Shown piece by piece: positions 25,000 through 33,089 of a DNA stretch of 64,000 nucleotides (position 1 is its first letter; every line of letters starts with the position of its first letter). This DNA comes from an uncultured Oscillospiraceae bacterium. GTDB taxonomy: Bacteria; Bacillota; Clostridia; Oscillospirales; Oscillospiraceae. The stretch covers positions 145,728 to 209,727 of the forward strand of contig CAJTWF010000001.1 of assembly GCA_910579965.1 (NCBI GenBank), written 5' to 3'. Both the position numbers and the translations under genes were made by a program. The notes beneath the pieces are model-generated. The model did no database searches. It saw only the letters and a list, made by a program, of their open reading frames with translations, and was not told the DNA's origin.

Positions 25000-26580
25000 A
25001 TGAGCGAGAACAAGCGGCCCCATCTGGACGAGGAGGCGGTGCTGCTGCTGAACAAGGGCAGGCGGGGACTGCTGCGGCTGATCTTTGGCCGCACGGCGGT
25101 GATTATCCTGCTGCTGGCGGTGCAGGTGGCGCTGCTGTTCGTGGGGTTTTTCCGGCTGGGCAAGTACGTGGTCTACGGCTCGTCCATGCTGGCGGCCCTG
25201 GTGGTGATCCTGGCGGTGGTGAACCGGCGGGGGAATCCGGCCGCCAAGATCACCTGGATCCTGCTCATCATGCTGGCCCCGGTGTTCGCCATCCCCTTCT
25301 ACTTCTACGTGGACATGGACCTGGGCCACCACTTGGTCCGGCGCAGGCTGGAGCAGGTCCAGGCGCGCACCGCCCGGTACGCGCCGCCCCAGCTGGACGC
25401 CCTGTCCGGCCTCTGGGAGCGCAGTCCGGGCCTGGCCCGCATAGCCCGCTACGTGGAGCACACCAGCGGCCAGTCCTTCTACCAGCGCTCCGGGGTCAAG
25501 TACCTGCCCACCGGGGAGGCGGCTTTTGAGGAGATGCTCCGCCAGCTGGAGCAGGCGGAGAAGTTCATCTTCCTGGAGTTCTTCATCGTGGAGGAGGGCT
25601 ACATGTGGGGCCGCATCCTCCGGGTGCTGGAGCGGAAGGTTCAGGAGGGGGTGGAGGTGCGGATGCTCTACGACGGCACCTGCGCCGTGGGCAAGCTGCC
25701 CTACCGCTACCCCCAGGAGCTGGAGGCCCTGGGCATCCGGTGCCGGATGTTCGCCCCCCTGCACCCCCTGGTCTCCACCCACTACAATAACAGGGACCAC
25801 CGGAAGATCCTGGTGGTGGACGGCCGGGCGGCCTTCACCGGCGGGGTGAATCTGGCGGACGAGTACATCAACCGCAAGGTCCTCCACGGCCACTGGAAGG
25901 ACACCGCCGTGCGGGTGACCGGGGAGGCGGTGCGGGGCTTCACCCTCATGTTCCTACAGATGTGGGCTGTGGAGGAGCCGGCGGAGGAGGATTTCTCCCC
26001 CTATCTGGACGCATCGGGCCCGGCGGAGGGGGAGGGCTGGGTGATGCCCTACGGTGACAGCCCCTTTGACCGGGAGAACGTGGGGGAGATGGTGTACATG
26101 GACATCCTCAACCGGGCGGTAAAGTACGTCCACATCACCACGCCCTACCTGATTATTGACCAGGAGATGATCACCGCCCTCACCTTCGCGGCCAAGCGGG
26201 GGGTGGACGTGAAGCTGATCGTCCCCTCCCGGCCGGACAAGCGGGCGGTGTTCGCGGTGACCAAGTCCTACTACCAGGAGCTTATCGAGGGGGGCGTGGA
26301 GATCTACGAGTACACCCCGGGCTTTATCCACGCCAAGATGTTTGTCAGCGACGGCGACACCGCCGTGGTGGGCAGCATCAACCTGGACTACCGGAGCCTG
26401 TACCTCCACTTCGAGTGCGCGGCCATGATGTACGGCGTGAAAGCGGTGGGGGACATTGAGCGGGACTTCCAGGCCACCCTGGCCCAGTGCCGCCGGATGA
26501 CCGTAGAGGACTGCCGGCGGGACAAGCTGGGCCGCCGGATGCTGGGCTGGATCCTCCGGCCCCTGGCGCCGCTGATGTAG
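25000..26580 (+). CDS. cls: Cardiolipin synthase
   Basis: Joins two phosphatidylglycerol molecules into cardiolipin at the membrane. The 526-residue protein has two N-terminal transmembrane helices (about residues 25-80) and two phospholipase D motifs: HYNNRDHRKILVVDG near residue 260 and HAKMFVSDGDTAVVGSIN near 445. Length fits the family. The ATG at 25000 follows AAAGGAGCGGAGC. Monocistronic. Confidence 0.95.
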   Translation: MSENKRPHLDEEAVLLLNKGRRGLLRLIFGRTAVIILLLAVQVALLFVGFFRLGKYVVYGSSMLAALVVILAVVNRRGNPAAKITWILLIMLAPVFAIPFYFYVDMDLGHHLVRRRLEQVQARTARYAPPQLDALSGLWERSPGLARIARYVEHTSGQSFYQRSGVKYLPTGEAAFEEMLRQLEQAEKFIFLEFFIVEEGYMWGRILRVLERKVQEGVEVRMLYDGTCAVGKLPYRYPQELEALGIRCRMFAPLHPLVSTHYNNRDHRKILVVDGRAAFTGGVNLADEYINRKVLHGHWKDTAVRVTGEAVRGFTLMFLQMWAVEEPAEEDFSPYLDASGPAEGEGWVMPYGDSPFDRENVGEMVYMDILNRAVKYVHITTPYLIIDQEMITALTFAAKRGVDVKLIVPSRPDKRAVFAVTKSYYQELIEGGVEIYEYTPGFIHAKMFVSDGDTAVVGSINLDYRSLYLHFECAAMMYGVKAVGDIERDFQATLAQCRRMTVEDCRRDKLGRRMLGWILRPLAPLM

Positions 26581-26598
26581 GCGCGGCCCCTGCGAATA

Positions 26599-26760
26599 AG
26601 AGCCTGTTTAATATCTCGATGTGTATGGATTGGCGAGTGGATTTTTTGCCCTGCAAGGCAAAAATCCGCAGGCATCCTGACGGATGGCAAGGATTTTTAA
26701 CGCAGTCAGGGCGGAAAATACGCCGCCAAGACATGCGCGGGGAGATATTAAACAGGCTCT
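26599..26760. repeat. MITE-like element with perfect 19-bp terminal inverted repeats
   Basis: A 162-base non-coding element begins with AGAGCCTGTTTAATATCTC (26599-26617) and ends with its exact reverse complement (26742-26760). An internal hairpin (TTTTGCC/GGCAAAA) lies near 26645. It sits between cls and the dipeptidase gene and has no open frame of its own. A miniature inverted-repeat transposable element is the likeliest reading. Confidence 0.75.
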
Positions 26761-26839
26761 AAGAGGGCGTGGCCGGCAAAAGAGCCGCCAAGACCCATTT
26801 AACGGCTGTGAATACAGGCGCTAAGGAAAGGAGCAGCTT

Positions 26840-27787
26840 ATGAAAAGAATGTTTGATCTCCACTGCGACACCCTCACCCGGGACGCCTACCCCGCCCGGG
26901 GCAGAACGCCGGACCGGGGGACCCTGGACGATCCGGTCTTCCACCTGGCCCTGAGCAAGATGCCGCCGGGGGCCGCCTGGGTCCAGTGCTTTGCCGTCTT
27001 TGTGCCGGACAGCCTCCGGGGCCAGGACGCGGTGGACTTCTTTGACCGCCACGCCGCCAGCTTCCAGCGCCAGATGGAGCAGAACCGGGACCGGGTCCGG
27101 GCCTGCCGGACCGGGGCGGACCTGTCCGAGGCCCTGGAGGCGGGAAAGTTCGCCGCCATCCTCACTGTGGAGGGGGGCGCGGTGCTGGCGGGCCGGCTGG
27201 AGCGGGTCCAGGCCATCCACGACGCCGGGGTGCGGATGCTCACCCTCACCTGGAACGGGCCCAACGAGCTGGGCTCCGGCCATGACACCCCCGGCGGCCT
27301 CACCGCCTTCGGCAGGGAGGCGGTGGCGGAGATGGAGCGGCTGGGGGTGGTGGCAGACGTGTCCCACCTCAACGACAGGGGGTTCGAGGACCTGCTGGCC
27401 GCGGCGAAAAAGCCCTTCGCGGCCTCCCACTCCAACGCCCGGTCCGTGTGCGGCCACCGGCGGAACCTGCCCGACGAGTTCATTCGGGAGATGGTCCGCC
27501 GGGAGTGCCTCATCGGCCTCAACTACAGCCGGAGCTTCCTCTCCGATGAGGGCCGGGGCAGCCTGGAGGACCTGTACCGCCACGTGTGCCGGTTCCTGGA
27601 GCTGGGGGCGGAGCGGTGCCTGGCCCTGGGCTCGGACTACGACGGCACGGACATCCACCCGGACCTGGACAGCGTGGAGAAGAGCCTGACCATCCGGGAC
27701 TTCCTGACGGACCGGGGAATCCCCGCCGGTGTGGCGGACGGCATCATGTTTGACAACGCCTTCCGGTTCTTCCGGGAGCGTCTGTAA
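26840..27787 (+). CDS. Membrane dipeptidase (peptidase M19 family)
   Basis: A 315-residue metal-dependent dipeptidase with an amidohydrolase-type TIM barrel. Visible metal-site motifs are FDLHCDT at the start, LTVEGG, DVSHLND, ASHSNARSVCGHRRN and LGSDYDG. No signal peptide is present, so it probably acts in the cytoplasm on imported dipeptides, unlike the renal enzyme. AAAGGAGCAGCTT precedes the ATG. Confidence 0.93.
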   Translation: MKRMFDLHCDTLTRDAYPARGRTPDRGTLDDPVFHLALSKMPPGAAWVQCFAVFVPDSLRGQDAVDFFDRHAASFQRQMEQNRDRVRACRTGADLSEALEAGKFAAILTVEGGAVLAGRLERVQAIHDAGVRMLTLTWNGPNELGSGHDTPGGLTAFGREAVAEMERLGVVADVSHLNDRGFEDLLAAAKKPFAASHSNARSVCGHRRNLPDEFIREMVRRECLIGLNYSRSFLSDEGRGSLEDLYRHVCRFLELGAERCLALGSDYDGTDIHPDLDSVEKSLTIRDFLTDRGIPAGVADGIMFDNAFRFFRERL

Positions 27788-27809
27788 TGGAAAATTCATC
27801 AAAATAAGG

Positions 27810-27838
27810 TTGCAATCTGCCCTGCACTGTGGTATAAC
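27810..27838 (+). promoter_or_regulatory. Promoter of the ThrE-type exporter genes
   Basis: TTGCAA (27810-27815), 17 bases, TATAAC (27833-27838), before an AGGAGG ribosome site. Confidence 0.65.
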
Positions 27839-27895
27839 AGCGCAGGGCCTTTTTCGGGCCCCTTTCGTAAAATAACCCAATTTCAGGAGGACCCA

Positions 27896-28708
27896 ATGGA
27901 TATCCAATCATCCCTCCCCTCCCCGAGCCGGGAGGAACATCTGGCCCGGCTGGAGGCGGAGGAGCAGGCCAACGAGCGCCTGTACAAGGTGCTGGACATC
28001 GGCCAGGCCATGCTGCAAAGCGGGGCGGAGGTGAGCCGGGTGGAGGACAGCCTCCGGCGGATCTGCCTCGCCTACGGCGCGGAGCGGGCCGATGTGTTCA
28101 CCATCACCTCCAACATCATGGTCACCATGTACTCCCGCCAGTACGGGGCGCTGACCCAGATCCGGCGGGTGGCCGGGCAGCAATACGATCTGCACCGGCT
28201 GGAGCTGCTCAACCTGCTGTGCCGGCGCATCTGCGCGGAGCGCCTGACTCTGGAGGAGACGGAGCGGGCTCTGGACGCCATCCGGGACGAGCCCCAGTAC
28301 AGCTTTCCCGTGCAGCTTCTCACCTTTGCCCTCATCTCCGCCTCCTTCTCCCTCTTCTTCGGCGGCAGCGCCCTGGACGCGGCGGCCTCCGGGGTCATCG
28401 GCGCGGTGCTGAAGGTGATGGACCAGGCCATCCGGCGCACCGAGGCCAACGCCTTCCTCTCCGCCCTGCTGTGCTCCTGCCTGGGCGGCCTGCTGGCGGC
28501 CCTGTCGGTGCGCATCGGTCTGGGGAGGAACGTGGATATGATCAGCATCGGCAACATCATGCTCCTCATCCCCGGCATCGCCCTGACCAACTCCCTGCGG
28601 GACATGTTCAGCGGCAACACCATCTCCGGCCTCATGCGCTTCATCGAGGCGGTGCTGCTGGCGCTGGTGATCGCCTGCGGCTTCGCCCTGGTGGCGGGGC
28701 TGCTGTAG
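27896..28708 (+). CDS. Threonine/serine exporter, large subunit (ThrE N-type, DUF1212)
   Basis: A 270-residue membrane protein of the COG2966 type. A cytoplasmic N-terminal half contains LDIGQAMLQSGAEVSRVEDS and ends near residue 125. About five hydrophobic helices follow. In many Firmicutes ThrE is split into this protein and a smaller membrane protein, which is the next gene here, 13 bases downstream. Predicted role: export of threonine or serine by proton exchange. Substrate is inferred from family. Confidence 0.88.
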   Translation: MDIQSSLPSPSREEHLARLEAEEQANERLYKVLDIGQAMLQSGAEVSRVEDSLRRICLAYGAERADVFTITSNIMVTMYSRQYGALTQIRRVAGQQYDLHRLELLNLLCRRICAERLTLEETERALDAIRDEPQYSFPVQLLTFALISASFSLFFGGSALDAAASGVIGAVLKVMDQAIRRTEANAFLSALLCSCLGGLLAALSVRIGLGRNVDMISIGNIMLLIPGIALTNSLRDMFSGNTISGLMRFIEAVLLALVIACGFALVAGLL

Positions 28709-28721
28709 GGAGGGCGGGACA

Positions 28722-29174
28722 ATGGAAAATTACAAGGAGTATCTTCTCCAGCTGGCCACCGCCTTTGCCGGCTCCCTGGGCTTTGCCATGCTCTTCCATG
28801 TGCGCCGGCAGAAGCTGCTGCTGGCCAGCCTGGGGGGACTGCTGGCCTGGAGCGTGTACCTGCTGATGGGCCGCTTCTCGGACCAGGACGTGGTGCGCTA
28901 CTTTGTGGCCAGCGTGGTGCTGACCGTGTACGCCGAGCTGCTGGCCCGGCGGGTGAAGTGCCCGGCCACCCTGTTTCTGGTCACCGCCGCCGTGCCCCTC
29001 ATCCCCGGCGGCTCCCTCTACCACACCATGGAGTACTTCATGGAGAGCGATCTGGACGCCTTCTCCCACCAGGGGCTGAACACGGTGCTGCTGGCGGTGG
29101 CTATCGCCGTGGGGATGCTCTTCCCCTCCTCCATTTTCCAGCTGCTGCGCCGCAGCGGCAGGATCAGCCGGTAG
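28722..29174 (+). CDS. Threonine/serine exporter, small subunit (DUF3815)
   Basis: A 150-residue membrane protein (COG3610/ThrE2 type) with about four to five hydrophobic helices, including PGGSLYHTMEYFMESDLDAF, a conserved motif of the family. It directly follows its partner with a GGAGGGCGGGAC ribosome site, so the two are one operon and probably form one transporter. Confidence 0.88.
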   Translation: MENYKEYLLQLATAFAGSLGFAMLFHVRRQKLLLASLGGLLAWSVYLLMGRFSDQDVVRYFVASVVLTVYAELLARRVKCPATLFLVTAAVPLIPGGSLYHTMEYFMESDLDAFSHQGLNTVLLAVAIAVGMLFPSSIFQLLRRSGRISR

Positions 29175-29288
29175 AGCGCCTGCGGCCCCGCCGGGCTCTT
29201 TTTCCCCGATTGGGGCGGATCCGTCTGCCGTTCGGCTGAAATTGGTGAGAAAATTTTCTCCGCCGCCCCGGTTTCAGGGATAAAAACC

Positions 29289-29317
29289 TTGCAAGTGAGG
29301 AAAAAGTATGTTAGATT
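29289..29317 (+). promoter_or_regulatory. hup promoter
   Basis: TTGCAA (29289-29294), 17 bases, TAGATT (29312-29317) in an AT-rich stretch before the HU gene. Confidence 0.55.
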
Positions 29318-29393
29318 ATAAATTGTATATCTACGGGGGTCCTTCCTCCATCTATCGTATGACCACAAAAGAAATAAAAAGGAGTTCTTCGTT

Positions 29394-29672
29394 ATGAACA
29401 AGTCTGAGCTGATCAACGCTGTGGCCGAGAAGGCCGCGCTGTCCAAAAAAGATTCCGAGGCCGCCGTTGCCGCCGCCCTGGACGCCATTTCCGCCGCTCT
29501 GGCCGAGGGGGACGAGGTTCGTCTGGTGGGCTTCGGCACCTTTGAGGTGAAGCACCGGAAGGCCCGCATGGGCCGCAACCCCAAGGATCCGGAGAAGAAG
29601 ATTGAGATTCCCGCCTCCAAGGTGCCCGCCTTCAAGCCCGGCAAGGCCCTCAAGGACGCGGTGGCCAAGTAA
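29394..29672 (+). CDS. hup: HU family DNA-binding protein
   Basis: A 92-residue nucleoid protein that bends and compacts DNA. It begins MNKSELINAVAEKAALSKKD, with the HU core VRLVGFGTFEVKHRKARMGRNP and the DNA-intercalating arm proline. Length is standard. It is first in the order hup, rqcP, yabP, yabQ, divIC, matching the mazG-yabR region of Bacillus. Confidence 0.96.
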   Translation: MNKSELINAVAEKAALSKKDSEAAVAAALDAISAALAEGDEVRLVGFGTFEVKHRKARMGRNPKDPEKKIEIPASKVPAFKPGKALKDAVAK

Positions 29673-29815
29673 GAACCTGTATTCATAACCGGGGGATGCC
29701 GTCTGGCCGGTCTTTTTCCCGCCGGGGCGGCGTTCAGCCTTGCAAATAAAGACACGCACATTCAGGGGCGCGGCGCACGCCGCGCCCCTGGCTTTTGGAA
29801 AGGAGCGGCAGACCT

Positions 29816-30082
29816 ATGCGTCTGGACAAATATCTGAAGGTATCCCGGCTCATCAAGCGCCGGACCGTGGCCAACGAGGCCTGCGACAAGGAGCGGGTCA
29901 GCGTCAACGGCAAAATCGCCCGGGCCTCCTACGAGGTGAAGGAGGGGGATGTGATCGCCATCCGCTTCGGGGAGCGGACCCTGACCGTGGAGGTGGTCTC
30001 GGTCCAGGAGAACGCCGGCAAGGCGGAGGCCGCGGCTATGTACCGGGAGATTTCCCCGGGCTTGGACCATATTGAGACATAA
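29816..30082 (+). CDS. rqcP: RNA-binding S4 domain protein (RqcP/YabO-like)
   Basis: An 88-residue protein consisting of one S4 RNA-binding domain (MRLDKYLKVSRLIKRRTVAN, then KERVSVNGKIA and GDVIAIRFG). RqcP proteins help RqcH add alanine tails to stalled nascent chains on the 50S subunit. The ATG at 29816 fits the homology start and follows AAAGGAGCGGCAGACCT. Its position between hup and yabP is the same as in Bacillus subtilis. Confidence 0.9.
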   Translation: MRLDKYLKVSRLIKRRTVANEACDKERVSVNGKIARASYEVKEGDVIAIRFGERTLTVEVVSVQENAGKAEAAAMYREISPGLDHIET

Positions 30083-30138
30083 CGTGGACAGACTTCCCAT
30101 ATACATGGAGTGAATTGATGGATATGGGAGGTCTTTTC

Positions 30139-30423
30139 ATGCCTTATGAGGAGATAAGCGTCATGCAGCACCGTCTGGAGCTGGATGGCCGGGAGCGGCT
30201 GCTGGTCACGGGCGTGGAGGAGGTGGAGCGCTTCGACGAGGAGGAGATCGTCATGAACACCACCGCCGGGGTTCTGGTGGTGGGCGGGACCCAGCTGCAC
30301 ATCGGAAAGCTGAACCTGGACGGCGGGGAGCTCCACGTGGACGGGGCTATCCACACCCTGCTCTACGAGGACAAGGGTCCCTCCGGCGGTCAGGGGGGCT
30401 TCCTGCGGCGGCTGTTCGGCTGA
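30139..30423 (+). CDS. yabP: Sporulation protein YabP
   Basis: A 94-residue protein from the ATG at 30139; the next ATG at 30163 is also possible. It contains QHRLELDGRERLLVTGVEEV and HIGKLNLDGGELHVDG, the YabP/YqfC beta-rich pattern. In Bacillus it is needed for spore formation, probably in coat and cortex assembly. It is followed after 2 bases by yabQ. Confidence 0.88.
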   Translation: MPYEEISVMQHRLELDGRERLLVTGVEEVERFDEEEIVMNTTAGVLVVGGTQLHIGKLNLDGGELHVDGAIHTLLYEDKGPSGGQGGFLRRLFG

Positions 30424-30425
30424 GT

Positions 30426-31208
30426 ATGGAGCTGGGCAACTACATCTCGGAGCAGCTGGCCATGTTCGTCCGCGCCATTTTACTGGGGGCGAGCCTGGGG
30501 CTGGTCTATGACCTGTTCCGCACCCTGCGGCGGCTGGGCGGACGGGTGTGGGGCGGGGTGCTGGATGGGACCTACTGCGTCCTGGCGGTATGCAGCCTGT
30601 TCCTGTTCGTCATGGCCGGGGACGGGGAGATGCGCCTGTTTGTGCCGGCGGGGGCCCTCGGGGGCGCGGTGCTGTTCTTCTGCCTGCTCAGCCGTCCGCT
30701 GCGTCCGCTGTGGGATTTCTGGCTGGAGGTTTTTCTCTCCCCGGTCCGGGCGGCGGCGGGTGTGGGAAAAAAAGGGGGGCGGCGGGCAAAAAAACTCTTT
30801 TCTTTTTCCCGCAGATGGGTTACAATAAATGTATTATACCCATTGAAGAGAAGGCGGCCCCAGGCACAGAAGGAGGAGGAGCAGATGGAAAACCGCTCGG
30901 AGAAGCGGGGCGGGAAGCAGCCGCCCGCCCAGAAAAAACGGCCCAACAGCCGGCTGACGCTGTGGCTGCTGGCGCTGCTGCTGGCGGGATTCGGTATCCA
31001 GCTCTACAGTCTGTACAGCCGGCTTCAGACCGCCCGGCAGGAGGAGGCTGTCTATGCCCAGCAGCTGGAGGAGCTGCGGGAGGAGAACCAGCGCCTGCGC
31101 AGTGACATTGAGAACAGCGGAGATCTCACCCTCATGGGGGACATCGCCCGGGAGGAGCTGGGCTATGTGGGACCGGGGGAAAAGGTCTTTCAATTCGGCA
31201 AGGGCTGA
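30426..31208 (+). CDS. yabQ: YabQ-DivIC single reading frame (spore protein YabQ fused to septum protein)
   Basis: A 260-residue frame without internal stop. Residues 1-150 are YabQ-like: several membrane helices starting MELGNYISEQLAMFVRAILL with LVYDLFRTLRRLGG. Residues 154-260 are a DivIC/FtsB-type septum protein. In Bacillus the two are separate genes (yabQ, divIC). Here the YabQ part has no stop, but a strong ribosome site (AAGGAGG, 8 bases before an ATG at 30885) precedes the DivIC part. Both a fusion and an independently started DivIC may be made. Confidence 0.82.
   Translation: MELGNYISEQLAMFVRAILLGASLGLVYDLFRTLRRLGGRVWGGVLDGTYCVLAVCSLFLFVMAGDGEMRLFVPAGALGGAVLFFCLLSRPLRPLWDFWLEVFLSPVRAAAGVGKKGGRRAKKLFSFSRRWVTINVLYPLKRRRPQAQKEEEQMENRSEKRGGKQPPAQKKRPNSRLTLWLLALLLAGFGIQLYSLYSRLQTARQEEAVYAQQLEELREENQRLRSDIENSGDLTLMGDIAREELGYVGPGEKVFQFGKG
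30798..30826 (+). promoter_or_regulatory. Possible internal promoter for divIC
   Basis: An AT-rich island inside the yabQ part carries TTTTCT (30798-30803), 17 bases, TACAAT (30821-30826), 58 bases before the internal DivIC start. Weak -35, so tentative. Confidence 0.35.
30885..31208 (+). CDS. divIC: DivIC/FtsB-like septum formation protein (internal start within the yabQ frame)
   Basis: A 107-residue protein if translated from the internal ATG. It has a basic N-terminus, one transmembrane helix (about residues 28-46, WLLALLLAGFGIQLYSLY), a coiled coil (LEELREENQRLRSDIEN) and a C-terminal motif AREELGYVGPGEKVFQF typical of the DivIC/FtsB family. It acts in the divisome with FtsL and DivIB. 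The AAGGAGG site directly before it supports separate translation. It shares its frame with yabQ. Confidence 0.75.
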   Translation: MENRSEKRGGKQPPAQKKRPNSRLTLWLLALLLAGFGIQLYSLYSRLQTARQEEAVYAQQLEELREENQRLRSDIENSGDLTLMGDIAREELGYVGPGEKVFQFGKG

Positions 31209-31213
31209 TACGG

Positions 31214-31257
31214 ACAGGACCCGGGCGGAGCATCCGCCCGGGTCCTGCTGATTTTTT
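31214..31257 (+). terminator. Terminator after divIC
   Basis: A 14-bp GC-rich stem with a GCA loop (AGGACCCGGGCGGA pairing with its complement ending at 31245) followed by T6. Confidence 0.85.
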
Positions 31258-31310
31258 GGTATGCCGGCGATATTGACCGGGTCTGGGAGCGGTTTTCCCG
31301 GATATCAGAG

Positions 31311-31331
31311 GGGGCGAACGATGCTCGCCCC
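31311..31331. repeat. Short palindromic repeat unit
   Basis: GGGGCGA-7-TCGCCCC hairpin followed by CTACA. This sequence type recurs as dispersed intergenic palindromes in many GC-rich bacteria. Only one copy was seen here. Confidence 0.4.
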
Positions 31332-31404
31332 TACAGGAGGCTGCGTTTTTCGGAGCATTGATTGCCGTAAGGCCTGTGCATCCGCGCAGGGGCTGCCGGA
31401 CCGC

Positions 31405-32469
31405 CTACCGCCACAGCTTCACCACCCCCGCGTCCTGGAACTGCTTGAGCAGCAGCAGGCACACCGGCATGAGCACCATCCCTCCCACGCCCATGAAGTG
31501 GAACCCCAGATACATCGCCAGCAGGGCCGTGATCGGCGGCAGGTCCGCCTGCCCCGCCAGCAGGCGGGGCTCCAGCAGGGTGTGGACGATCAGCCCCACG
31601 GCGTACAGCACCAGCAGGGCCAGTCCCCGGCCTGTGTCCCCAAGGAGCAGACACCCCAGGGCCCAGGGAATCAGCACCGTCCCCGTGCCCAGCACCGGCA
31701 GCGCGTCCACCAGGGCCGTGAAGGCCGCCGCCAGCAGGGCGTAGTCCAGCCCCATCCACAGAAAGCCGGTGAGCAGGATGACAAAGGTGGCCAGAATCAG
31801 CAGCGCCTCCGCCCGCAGCCACTTGAGGATGGTGCTGCGGAAGCACTGGGCCGCATCCCGGCACTTGGCCTGCCAGGACCGGGGCAGCTGACGCTTGAGA
31901 AAGGCCAGAATGGCCGGGTAGCTCAGGCTGGTGAAGTACACCGCCAACAGCGTGGTCATCAGAAACAGCCCCGCATCCGGCAGGGCCGAGAGCAGGGAGG
32001 ACGCGGCCCCCATCAGCCAGCTCCCCACGTCCCCGGCCAGGGAGGGGCCCTCCTCCATCATCTGTCCTGCCAGCGCGTCCAGGGCTGAGCGCAGGAAGGC
32101 GGGACTGGCGGCGTACCACTCCGCCGCCCGGTCCAGCAGGCTGTTCCACATGGCCGGGAACCCCGCCACCATCTCCGGCAGGCGGGTGGACCACTGGCGC
32201 AGCTCCACCCCCAGCCGGACCAGCGCCAGGGCCGCCGCGCCCCCCGGTATGGCCAGCAGCAGCGTGGTCACCAGGGCTGCGGCAAAGCTCCGGCGCACCC
32301 CCATCCACCGCCGCACCCGCTGCACCAGGGGCTCCGCCATGGCGCTCAGCGCCAGGGCCAGCAGGAAGGGCAGTAGGGGCCCCAGCAGCCACCGGAAGAA
32401 GACAAACGCCCCTGTCAGGCAGAGCAGTGTTGTAATCGTCCTCTGCAAAAAGACACTTAACTGTGACAT
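31405..32469 (-). CDS. ytvI: AI-2E family transporter, YtvI-like sporulation membrane protein
   Basis: A 354-residue membrane protein with about seven to eight hydrophobic segments, including the paired N-terminal helices, a soluble middle part (REWST to KRQLP region) and a C-terminal FHFMGVGGMVLMPVCLLLL segment. YtvI is a spore-associated member of the AI-2E/PerM family; its cargo is not known. The ATG at 32469 was chosen from homology. It is divergent from the ACT-hom-lysC genes. Confidence 0.82.
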   Translation of the reverse strand: MSQLSVFLQRTITTLLCLTGAFVFFRWLLGPLLPFLLALALSAMAEPLVQRVRRWMGVRRSFAAALVTTLLLAIPGGAAALALVRLGVELRQWSTRLPEMVAGFPAMWNSLLDRAAEWYAASPAFLRSALDALAGQMMEEGPSLAGDVGSWLMGAASSLLSALPDAGLFLMTTLLAVYFTSLSYPAILAFLKRQLPRSWQAKCRDAAQCFRSTILKWLRAEALLILATFVILLTGFLWMGLDYALLAAAFTALVDALPVLGTGTVLIPWALGCLLLGDTGRGLALLVLYAVGLIVHTLLEPRLLAGQADLPPITALLAMYLGFHFMGVGGMVLMPVCLLLLKQFQDAGVVKLWR

Positions 32470-32539
32470 ATAGACAAATTGCACCTCTTTTTCCCCTGTT
32501 CCCCAGGAAAGTTTGTATAGAACGGCAATGGTTTTTTGG

Positions 32540-32568
32540 TTGTAACCTGGCGGCAAGTATGGTAAAAT
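32540..32568 (+). promoter_or_regulatory. Promoter of the ACT-hom genes
   Basis: TTGTAA (32540-32545), 17 bases, TAAAAT (32563-32568), about 42 bases before the ACT-protein gene. Confidence 0.65.
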
Positions 32569-32609
32569 AACGCCAATTAGAGACATATGACCGCAGGAGG
32601 GACACAGAT

Positions 32610-33050
32610 ATGGGCACTAAGACAAAATACTACATCGTCGCCGCCGAGGCGCTGCCGGAGATCTTCATCAAGGTGGCTGAGGCCAAGCGGATGATGCAGA
32701 CCGGCGAGGCGGGCACCGTGGGCGCGGCCACCCGGCAGGTGGGCATCTCCCGCAGCGCCTTCTACAAGTACAAGGACGCAGTGCAGCCCTTCAACAACAT
32801 GAAGACCGGCCACATCATCACGTTCTACATCATGCTCAAGGACAACCCCGGCGTGCTCAGCAACGTCCTGTCTATTTTTGCCGGGAGCGGCGCGAATATA
32901 CTGACCATCAACCAGTCCATCCCCACCAACGGCTGCGCGGCGGTGACCATCTCCGCCGAGACCAGCGACATGGAATTGACGCTGGAGGATCTGATCTCCC
33001 GGGTCTCCGCCCTGGAGGGCGTGGTGAAATTCGAAATCCTGGCGGGCTGA
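32610..33050 (+). CDS. UPF0735 ACT domain protein
   Basis: A 146-residue probable amino-acid sensing regulator. The first 60 residues contain a helix-turn-helix-like part (GAATRQVGISRSAFYKYKD), and the remainder is an ACT domain (FYIMLKDNPGVLSNVLSIFA). It stands directly before hom and lysC, so a role in sensing an aspartate-family amino acid is likely. GGAGGGACACAGAT precedes the ATG. Formerly named PheB; that enzymatic name is not supported by sequence. Confidence 0.88.
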   Translation: MGTKTKYYIVAAEALPEIFIKVAEAKRMMQTGEAGTVGAATRQVGISRSAFYKYKDAVQPFNNMKTGHIITFYIMLKDNPGVLSNVLSIFAGSGANILTINQSIPTNGCAAVTISAETSDMELTLEDLISRVSALEGVVKFEILAG

Positions 33051-33089
33051 CGGCCCCTGGGAAATGCGCACAAGAGAAGGAGAGCGACA

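Noticed and set aside
31260..31404. Small gene between divIC and ytvI
   Set aside because: No frame with a ribosome site; the stretch holds only a palindromic repeat.
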